Of a DNA stretch of 40,786 bases, positions 32,333 to 40,786 are shown piece by piece (positions within the stretch are counted from its first letter, which is position 1; each line of letters opens with the position of its first letter). A program made the position numbers and the translations under genes. The DNA is taken from positions 1 through 40,786 of the forward strand of contig CANFME010000009.1 of assembly GCA_947448305.1 (NCBI GenBank). Direction: 5' to 3'. Origin of the DNA: Burkholderiaceae bacterium (GTDB lineage Bacteria; Pseudomonadota; Gammaproteobacteria; Burkholderiales; Burkholderiaceae). The notes beneath the pieces were generated by a model. It was not told where the DNA came from. It did no database searches and saw nothing but the letters and a program-made list of their open reading frames with translations.

Positions 32333-33404
32333 AGGGAAGGGTCGATTCAATTGAAAATTGTTGTGCTAGCTTGGACTGGTTTTTGAAGATCATCTCCATC
32401 GCGGCATCTAGGATTGCTGGAGATATCATAAAACCATGGCGGTATAAGCCATTGATAGTAAAAACACGTTCATTAATTTTTGCAATGATAGGGGCATTGT
32501 TCGGCAAGCTTGGTCGACACTGGGCATTCATCTCTAAAATACGTCCCTCTGCAAAGCCACTGTGAAGCGAGTAGGCAGCACTCAGAAGTTCAAGAGCAGA
32601 ACGCACACTCACTTCAGAATTATCCTCAGATTCAATCTCAGTAGCTCCAATCACGAACATCTGCTTATCTTTGGGTGCAATATAAATTGGGTAGCGGGGG
32701 TGCAATAACCTAATAGGACGCTGAAGATTAACCTCTGGAGCAAATACTCTTATTACCTCGCCCCTAACGCCCCGAAGATGATCTAACGATTTTTTTGCTC
32801 CTAAACCCCGACAATCAATTAATTTCAAGTAACTAACATCCCTAAAATCATTGATTTCCCTAGGACTTTCCCAGAAAAATTTCACCCCAAGACGGACTGC
32901 ATCCTCGAGTAACGCATCCAGTAATTCTCGGTTATCAAGTTGCCCCTCATTGGTTAGATATAAAGCCTCTCGAAAACGATGATCAATTTCTGATTCTATT
33001 TGATTGAGCTTTTCTCTATCCATTTTCTCGTAAACAAATTGACTTGAGAAATATTGTTGCGTTTTGGCTAGTTGAGACTGAAAGTGTTTTCCCAGAGACT
33101 GATCCTGACCATGCCAAACAATCAAACTACCATTTTGTTGAAAAAAGACAGGCTTAGACAATTCTTTAATCATCTCGGGCCATCTTTTTAGACTATAAAT
33201 CCCCATTTCAATAATGTTATTTTCGGTAGACACTGATTCAGCTAGGGGAGCTAACATTGCTGCTGCAGTGTAAGCAGCTGATCCTTTAACTGATGGTGTA
33301 CCAAGGTCATATACAGTAACTTGATAGCCTTCTTTGGCGCAGGACAAGGCTAAAAGTCTACCAATTAGCCCTGCACCGAGAATGATGATAGGTTCTTTAG
33401 ACAC
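32316..33404 (-). CDS. thiO: Glycine oxidase ThiO
   Basis: FAD enzyme that oxidises glycine to the dehydroglycine needed for the thiazole ring under aerobic conditions. The 362-residue protein starts with a Rossmann fold, IIILGAGLIGRLLALS, followed by VTVYDLG and the DAO-family C-terminal block NGLYRHGFMISPAI. Use of ThiO rather than ThiH fits an aerobic organism. It lies 39 bases after thiC and overlaps thiS, as in many Proteobacteria. Confidence 0.93.
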   Translation of the reverse strand: MSKEPIIILGAGLIGRLLALSCAKEGYQVTVYDLGTPSVKGSAAYTAAAMLAPLAESVSTENNIIEMGIYSLKRWPEMIKELSKPVFFQQNGSLIVWHGQDQSLGKHFQSQLAKTQQYFSSQFVYEKMDREKLNQIESEIDHRFREALYLTNEGQLDNRELLDALLEDAVRLGVKFFWESPREINDFRDVSYLKLIDCRGLGAKKSLDHLRGVRGEVIRVFAPEVNLQRPIRLLHPRYPIYIAPKDKQMFVIGATEIESEDNSEVSVRSALELLSAAYSLHSGFAEGRILEMNAQCRPSLPNNAPIIAKINERVFTINGLYRHGFMISPAILDAAMEMIFKNQSKLAQQFSIESTLPYASHH

Positions 33405-33443
33405 TAGGATGCAATGAAGTGATAAGGAATAAACAGAGAAAAG

Positions 33444-35336
<1,893 letters not shown>

Positions 35337-35386
35337 TCATCTCCATTGAGGTCAGTTAGGAATGAACAGCGATGCATTTACAGAAA

Positions 35387-35462
35387 ACTCCCCACGCAAG
35401 CATTACCAAGATCGGGTTAAGGGTATCTCTCAGCCAATCGATTTTTTCGATAGCACCCCTGT
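35387..35462 (-). promoter_or_regulatory. TPP riboswitch (THI element) in the thiC leader
   Basis: Read on the minus strand the conserved parts of the thi-box appear in order: GGGGTGCTATC, GGCTGAGAGATACCC, AACCCGATCTTGGTAATGC and GCGTGGGGA. Pairing of GGCTGAGA with the later helix parts is as in other bacterial thi-boxes. About 50 bases separate it from the GTG start, including the GGAG. Rho-dependent or translational control is more likely than termination, because no oligo-U hairpin follows. A clear sigma-70 promoter upstream was not found in the AT-rich 35463-35520. Confidence 0.95.
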
Positions 35463-35525
35463 TTCATTCATTTACTAATTTAACATAATTACTCAAAAAA
35501 AGATTAAATTGTTAACAAACAATAG

Positions 35526-36557
35526 TTATTTAACTGGAGGAGTTGAGCGGTATTTTCCTTGCATTTCATACATCCAGCCAGGATACTCAACGGGCAATGC
35601 ACTCACTTCATTGAGAAGAGTTAATTCCTCAGAGCTTAATCTTAATTCTGATGCTAGCAAGTTATCATTTAACTGCTCAAGGCGCTTTGCTCCAATAATG
35701 ACGCTTGTTACCTCTTGTTTGGATAGCAACCAAGCAAGCGCCACTCGAGCGACCGATACATTGTGATTCTGAGCAATTGGTTCCATTGCTTCTATGCAAG
35801 CATAAGCACGTTCGCGTTGAATCGGTGGAAAGTCAAAATCATTTCTTCTGGCATTTGCAGGAAGGGGACTATTATTTTTAAACTTCCCTGATAAGAAACC
35901 TCCAGCTAAAGGACTCCACACCATCAATCCTAATTTTTGATCATTTAACAAAGGAAATATTTCACGCTCAATATCACGGCCGGCAATTGTGTAATAAGAT
36001 TGGGAGCTAATAACTTCTGTAAAGTTTTTTTCTCTTGAAATGGACAGGGCTTTCATCATATGCCAGGCTGACATATTGCAAAGTCCAATGTAGCGAATTT
36101 TCCCTATCTTAACCAAATCATGTAAAGCACTAAGAGATTCTTCAAAGGGTGTTAGAGGGTCAAAGCCATGTAATTGATATAGGTCAATATGGTCGAGTTG
36201 AAGTCTTTTTAATGAGGCATCTACTTCGTTGAAAATATGGTGGCGAGAATGACCTCGACCATTGGGTGTTTCGTTCATGGGGCCAGTTGATTTTGTCGCT
36301 ACGATCAGTTGATCTCTTGGAATCCCTGTATCTTTGATCGCCTGACCCAGTAGACTTTCGGATTCGCCAAATGAATATACGTTTGCTGTATCGATAAAGT
36401 TTACGCCTTGATCAAAAGCAGTCTTGACTATTTGGTTCACCTCAACTTGACCCAAACCACCCATTACTGACCAAAAACCTTGATTACCGAAAGTCATCGT
36501 ACCTAAGCATATTTCGGAAACATATAGTCCAGTTGGACCGAGTAGTCTGTATCGCAT
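35526..36557 (-). CDS. Aldo/keto reductase
   Basis: NADPH-dependent reductase of the Tas/YajO-like AKR class. The 343-residue protein has the catalytic tetrad in normal setting: FIDTANVYSFGESES (Asp and Tyr), VATKST (Lys) and IDLYQLHGFD (His). SVIIGAKRLEQL near the end is the NADP pocket. It has a good ribosome-binding site, AGGAG, and starts 24 bases after the GGDEF-EAL gene, so it may share its transcript, though a functional link is not obvious. Physiological substrate unknown. Confidence 0.9.
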   Translation of the reverse strand: MRYRLLGPTGLYVSEICLGTMTFGNQGFWSVMGGLGQVEVNQIVKTAFDQGVNFIDTANVYSFGESESLLGQAIKDTGIPRDQLIVATKSTGPMNETPNGRGHSRHHIFNEVDASLKRLQLDHIDLYQLHGFDPLTPFEESLSALHDLVKIGKIRYIGLCNMSAWHMMKALSISREKNFTEVISSQSYYTIAGRDIEREIFPLLNDQKLGLMVWSPLAGGFLSGKFKNNSPLPANARRNDFDFPPIQRERAYACIEAMEPIAQNHNVSVARVALAWLLSKQEVTSVIIGAKRLEQLNDNLLASELRLSSEELTLLNEVSALPVEYPGWMYEMQGKYRSTPPVK

Positions 36558-36581
36558 TGATAAACTCCTGTGTTGAATATT

Positions 36582-39206
36582 TTAATGGGTAGTATTTTTT
36601 AGTTCATTAAATTTGCTAGATTGATAAATTTTTGCATATTCGATAAATTCTAATGCAGGTATTGGCTTACTGAATAAGTACCCTTGAAATTGATTGCAGT
36701 CTAATGACCTTAATAAATTAAATTGACCTTTAGTTTCAACTCCTTCAGCAGTAACCTTTAATCCTAGAGATTGACCAAGTGAAATAATCGTCCTTGCAAT
36801 CGCCGTGTCATGCTTATTGGTCGGTAGTTCTTGCACAAAAGATTGGTCAATTTTTAGTTCGTCTAAGCTTAATCTTTTCAAGTAATTGAGTGTGGAGAAG
36901 CCGGTACCAAAATCATCTAAAGCAATTTTTATACCAAATGATTTTAAAACCTTTAATTTCTTTTCTAGATCTTCGAAATCCGAAACCATAATAGACTCTG
37001 TCAGCTCTAGATTCAATTTGTCAGGAGTAGTTCCGTACATTTCTATTGGATCAAAAACTGATGCGAGAAAATCAGGTGAACTAAATTGACTTGTACTGAC
37101 ATTGACAGACATCACTAAATGCTGCATTTCTTTAATTCCTGACCACGTTTTTAGATAAAAGGCCGCTTTTTGTAAAACCCAATTCCCTAATTCCCTAATC
37201 AGAGCATTTTGTTCAGCAATTGGAATAAATACACCCGGAGGAATTGATCCCATCTCTGGGCTACTCCAACGCATTAAAGCTTCTGCACCGATTAATTGAA
37301 GTGAAACATCGAATTGTGGTTGAAAGAATAATTCAAATTCATCATTTGCAATCGCTAACTTTAACCGATCAGCAATCGCAGCGCGATCAACTACTATTTG
37401 CTGCATGTCACTATTAAAAATTGTGAAGTTGTTTTTCCCTTTTTCTTTGGCTTGATACATCGCGATATCTGCTTGTCGGAGAACATCATCAGGCTTGATT
37501 ACAGATTTGCCAAAAATAGTTATACCGATACTCGCACTAGTTCGATAGCTAGAATCTTGTAGGAAAAATTCTTCATTCAATACTTTATTTATCTTTTTTG
37601 CAATTAGTTCGGCATTGGCTGAAACCTCAGTAATATTTGTGCCAATATTAGAGAGTAATACAACAAATTCATCGCCACCAAGTCTTGCTACCGTGTCATC
37701 TTCACGGGTTGATTTTTTTAGCCTTTTAGAAACTTGGATTAAAAGATCATCTCCGCGATCATGCCCAAAAGTATCATTCAATTCTTTAAAGTTATCTAAG
37801 TCAATCAACATCAAAGCGAAGTAACTAGGATTGCGTTGAGCTGATTGAATAGTAGTGGACAGACGATCATTGAAATATTGACGATTTGCTAGCCCCGTCA
37901 GTCCATCAAAATAAGCTAATTTTTTGATACTTTCTAGCACTAATTTACTACCAGTAATATCTTTTTGTACACTAACCCAATGGGTGTAAACGCCAGTCTC
38001 ATCTTTAATCGGTGAGATGGTTAAGTCCCCCCAAAAAGATTCACCGTTTGCATTGTAGTTCAGGATTTCTACACGAACTGCCTCAAAGTTCTTTAGGCTT
38101 TTGCTAATTTTTAAGATATCGACTTTAGATGTTTTTTCTCCTTGAAGAAATCTAGGATTCTTACCAATTATTTCATGAGCCTTATAGCCCGTTTGTTGTT
38201 CAAAGCTTTCATTGACATATAGAATTTTATGGTTTCGGGCATCCTTGTCACCTAGATCAGTAATCATCACCATATCACTCACTTGCGAGAGGGAAGACTC
38301 AAGCAACAATACTTTTTGATCTAGTTGTTTTGATTCTGTTATGTCCTGGATACTGCCTACAAATTGTGCTTGATGTGTGTGATCTTCATCTACCCAGAAA
38401 CCGGATATCTTAATCCATTCAAATTGCTTTGAGTTCCTAATATTTGTCCTACAATTTAGGACAAAGTGCTCTTGAGTTGATTTGGAGTCAATGACTAGTT
38501 GTGATAACTTGCAAGCATCATCAGTTGACAGTAAAGAGTTTATTTTTGTAAAAGTATTACTAAGCTCCTCAGATGCCAATGTAAGAAAGTCTTCGATAAT
38601 TTCTGAAGACTCAATGATTGAGAAATCTTGATCAAACTTAAAGTAGCCAATTCTTGCAACCCTTTGGGACATTAATAGCTTCTCTGAGTTTTTTTGCAGA
38701 TCATTTTCAATTTCACTTCTTCGGACAAAGCTCATTGCAATTTGCTTAACCTCATAGGTATCAAAAGGTTTCTTCAAAATTAGGAATCGATCATTTGTAG
38801 GCAAAGAAGCATTGATTTCATCCCAAGAAATATCAGAATGTGCCGTACATAAAACAATATTTAAATTTGCCTGAAACTTCCATATTTCTTGAATTGTTTT
38901 GAGGCCACTCCAGCCATTCGGCATCCGCATATCAATAAAGCTAATTAAATAAGGATTGTTCTCCTCTTGGGCTTTTTTTACTAAATCTAAACCCAGTTGA
39001 CCGTTAATTGCAAAATCAACTTTATATTGGATGTTTGATGAAGTAGTTTTCGACTCCCCAAATAGATTGAAAACTAGTTGATCTAACTGTGGGTTATTTT
39101 CAGAACTCGAAACTAATACCTTATTAAAGTCCTCATAAATCATTTCATTGTCATCAATAACAAGTACTCTAAATATTTTTTTTGAATTTAGAAGGGCATT
39201 ATTCAT
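36582..39206 (-). CDS. REC-PAS-PAS-GGDEF-EAL response regulator
   Basis: Cyclic-di-GMP signalling protein of 874 residues. Receiver domain (about 12-160) has phosphoacceptor D92 in SFIDMRMP, D18-D19 and K146. Two PAS domains follow (about 180-290 and 300-420); the second has GKNPRFLQG, a LOV-like helix whose flavin Cys is Pro. GGDEF (about 425-595) keeps RLGGDEF at 510-514 and the product-inhibition site RxxD at 501-504. EAL (about 605-860) keeps EALMRW (642), DDFGTG (764-769) and DELKID. Both enzymatic halves look active. Start ATG overlaps the kinase stop (ATGA), so the kinase is the probable phosphodonor. Confidence 0.93.
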   Translation of the reverse strand: MNNALLNSKKIFRVLVIDDNEMIYEDFNKVLVSSSENNPQLDQLVFNLFGESKTTSSNIQYKVDFAINGQLGLDLVKKAQEENNPYLISFIDMRMPNGWSGLKTIQEIWKFQANLNIVLCTAHSDISWDEINASLPTNDRFLILKKPFDTYEVKQIAMSFVRRSEIENDLQKNSEKLLMSQRVARIGYFKFDQDFSIIESSEIIEDFLTLASEELSNTFTKINSLLSTDDACKLSQLVIDSKSTQEHFVLNCRTNIRNSKQFEWIKISGFWVDEDHTHQAQFVGSIQDITESKQLDQKVLLLESSLSQVSDMVMITDLGDKDARNHKILYVNESFEQQTGYKAHEIIGKNPRFLQGEKTSKVDILKISKSLKNFEAVRVEILNYNANGESFWGDLTISPIKDETGVYTHWVSVQKDITGSKLVLESIKKLAYFDGLTGLANRQYFNDRLSTTIQSAQRNPSYFALMLIDLDNFKELNDTFGHDRGDDLLIQVSKRLKKSTREDDTVARLGGDEFVVLLSNIGTNITEVSANAELIAKKINKVLNEEFFLQDSSYRTSASIGITIFGKSVIKPDDVLRQADIAMYQAKEKGKNNFTIFNSDMQQIVVDRAAIADRLKLAIANDEFELFFQPQFDVSLQLIGAEALMRWSSPEMGSIPPGVFIPIAEQNALIRELGNWVLQKAAFYLKTWSGIKEMQHLVMSVNVSTSQFSSPDFLASVFDPIEMYGTTPDKLNLELTESIMVSDFEDLEKKLKVLKSFGIKIALDDFGTGFSTLNYLKRLSLDELKIDQSFVQELPTNKHDTAIARTIISLGQSLGLKVTAEGVETKGQFNLLRSLDCNQFQGYLFSKPIPALEFIEYAKIYQSSKFNELKNTTH

Positions 39207-40786
39207 TTAGTTTTGCTTGTATTTTGGGGGAGGGTTAATGTAAATTCCGCACCAAGATTAACGCCGAGGCTGTGGACCTGAAGTTTGCCGCCCATCTCTT
39301 CTGCAGCCAGGGCACCAGAGTGAAGACCATAGCCATGCCCTGTAGGTTTTGTCGTGAATCCATAAGTAAATATTTTATCTAGATGTTCTTGGTTAATTCC
39401 TGATCCATTGTCCCTTACTTTAATAATGATCTGGTTATCTATGATTCCCGAAAAAATCATAATTTTTTTATCAATCTTATCGCTAAACAATAATGCATCT
39501 TTTGCATTGATGATTAAATTTAGTATGATTTGTGATAATTTCACTCTATCACCAACCCAAGTGATGTTTGGTTCGTATTCTATGGAGAGTTGAATATTGG
39601 TTTTAATTAGCCCAGGTGATGCTATCAGCAAGGTGCTATCAATTACTTCGCTCAATATATACGGCTCTTGAACACCTAATTCCCCTTGATTTTCAAAATC
39701 TTTTAATTTGTACCTACTGATAATTTCATTAATATGTTGGATGGACTCAACAACGTTATGAGTTTCTTTATAAATAATGTCATTATTTATTTGCCATTGC
39801 AAAGTCATTTGATTAATGAATTCTGGAATTTGCTTCCCTTTTTCATTATTTGTCAGAAATTCCGAAAGATTATCTTTATTTTGATGAATTAACTCATTTA
39901 ACTTAGGAAGATTTTTAATCGGTGTGTCAGATAAACGTTCTCTTAAAAGATCCGTGGAGATATTTAAACTGTTCAAAACGTTACCGACATTGTGCAACAT
40001 ACTATTAACGACTTCTAATTTTCCTGCGCGGTGAGAAATTAGAGCGATATTTGAGTTAATACGGAGTAACTCTTGTTGTGCTAGTTTTCTTTCTAAGATT
40101 TCATTGGTAAGAGCATTTGTACGATCCTTGACCCTTATTTCAAGTTCTTCTTTGGATTTAAAAAGTTCTTTTTCGAACTCTTTTCTGATGCCTAACTCTT
40201 GTTGAAGACTTTTCTGCACTTTATAAATTCGTGCGACAGCAATGCCGACAAGAATAACTCCACTAAAGGTTAATCCCCAAATCCACCATAAGGAATCAAT
40301 CCAAGACTTCAAATATATATCTTTATTCGCTGTAACCGTCACATAAAAGGGAAACTTTTCTAATCTTCTTGCTCCAATGAACCTTTCCTCTATACGGTCA
40401 TTCTCTGTAAATCTTGGACTTTTTAAAATCATATTACCAAATGGTTTCCCGAGGTCTAAAATCTTTTTTGCCCCGCCCTCAAGGTTGGCTTTTCCAATTA
40501 AACTATCTCTAAATGGGTATCGTGTCATTAACTGGTGGTCATTTTTGTATAAACCAAAAGCAACTTTGGAGTTGAAGTTATTTGCTAATACCTCATAGTA
40601 TTGCGAAAATACCTTCGATGAAATACCAACTAATGCAACACCTAAAAATTGATCATTTTTATCATTGATTCTTTTTGCTTGATAAAAAACCCAATTACCA
40701 GTTCCTCGATTCTGAACGGGAGCACTATAAAATACATTCGGATCATTATTGTTTTTTAAATAAACAAAGTAATCCCTGTCAGCTAA
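39203..40786 (-). CDS. Cache-sensor histidine kinase, N-terminus cut by window edge
   Basis: The frame is open to the right edge, so at least 527 residues are present and the true start lies outside. The visible N-terminus, ADRDYFVYL, FYSAPVQNR, QAKRINDKNDQFLGVALVGIS, looks like the distal part of a periplasmic double-Cache sensor. A membrane segment lies at residue about 166-186 of the visible part (SLWWIWGLTFSGVILVG), then a coiled coil. The phosphoacceptor region is NSMLHNVGNVLNSLNI, with the ATP-binding domain in LILNLIINAKDALL, VRDNGSGI and GFTTKPTGHGYGLHSG. Autophosphorylation and transfer to the coupled REC protein is the expected role. Confidence 0.9.
   Translation of the reverse strand, partial: LADRDYFVYLKNNNDPNVFYSAPVQNRGTGNWVFYQAKRINDKNDQFLGVALVGISSKVFSQYYEVLANNFNSKVAFGLYKNDHQLMTRYPFRDSLIGKANLEGGAKKILDLGKPFGNMILKSPRFTENDRIEERFIGARRLEKFPFYVTVTANKDIYLKSWIDSLWWIWGLTFSGVILVGIAVARIYKVQKSLQQELGIRKEFEKELFKSKEELEIRVKDRTNALTNEILERKLAQQELLRINSNIALISHRAGKLEVVNSMLHNVGNVLNSLNISTDLLRERLSDTPIKNLPKLNELIHQNKDNLSEFLTNNEKGKQIPEFINQMTLQWQINNDIIYKETHNVVESIQHINEIISRYKLKDFENQGELGVQEPYILSEVIDSTLLIASPGLIKTNIQLSIEYEPNITWVGDRVKLSQIILNLIINAKDALLFSDKIDKKIMIFSGIIDNQIIIKVRDNGSGINQEHLDKIFTYGFTTKPTGHGYGLHSGALAAEEMGGKLQVHSLGVNLGAEFTLTLPQNTSKTK

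Noticed and set aside
35463-35520. Promoter for the thi riboswitch transcript
   Set aside because: The stretch is AT-rich with several TTAAAT/TATGTT-like hexamers, but none has a matching -35 at 16-18 bases, so no single site can be supported.

Overview
The window looks like the chromosome of an AT-rich betaproteobacterium, most likely a Burkholderiales member (Polynucleobacter-like freshwater lineages would fit). This is inferred from gene content: two Bug/TctC-type tripartite tricarboxylate receptors, glutaryl-CoA dehydrogenase, MsrPQ, SelO-DarP, RlmJ and a Burkholderiales-style thiamin locus. No taxonomic search was possible. Genes are dense, mostly housekeeping or metabolic, with few mobile traces.

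Layout. 1-271: 5' end of an IS607-type recombinase gene running off the left edge, then palindromes and a hairpin. 272-892: SRAP/YedK-type DNA-protein crosslink protein. 1040-5175: a compact cbb3-like terminal oxidase operon made of CcoN with an N-terminal CcoS-like segment, mono-haem CcoO, a mono-haem CcoP-like cytochrome, a SCO copper chaperone and an unrecognised membrane protein. 5243-8288: YgjP-type metallopeptidase, a decayed aldehyde dehydrogenase fragment, and a D-2-hydroxyacid dehydrogenase paired with a Bug receptor. 8439-8602: initiator tRNA-fMet with promoter and terminator. 8616-13810: MscS channel, Kup potassium transporter, glutaryl-CoA dehydrogenase, YhhQ-type queuosine precursor transporter.

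13835-20286 (minus): a tightly packed set running from a 2-oxoglutarate/Fe dioxygenase through an ArnT/PMT-like GT-C glycosyltransferase, a UPF0104-type membrane protein, a GT9 glycosyltransferase and a PAP2 phosphatase to RlmJ. The middle four look like an envelope or lipid-linked glycan module. 20509-22090: msrQ and msrP for periplasmic methionine sulfoxide repair. 22242-26385: YqjM-type ene-reductase, HNH endonuclease, FemAB-like protein, carboxymuconolactone decarboxylase-like protein and a small Rieske protein. 26403-29491 (minus): Bug receptor, SelO, DarP.

29593-35462: thiamin biosynthesis. A TPP riboswitch precedes thiC-thiO-thiS-thiG-thiE on the minus strand, and thiD converges on thiE from the plus strand with the two stop codons interlocked. 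35526-40786 (minus): a Cache-sensor histidine kinase (cut by the right edge) translationally coupled to a REC-PAS-PAS-GGDEF-EAL protein, followed by an aldo/keto reductase.

The most interesting points are the unusual cbb3-like oxidase (CcoS-CcoN fusion, Glu to Gln in a conserved CcoN motif, single-haem CcoP, dedicated SCO and an orphan membrane protein), the uncharacterised glycan operon that begins with an amino-acid-hydroxylase-like dioxygenase, and the coupled kinase/c-di-GMP protein.
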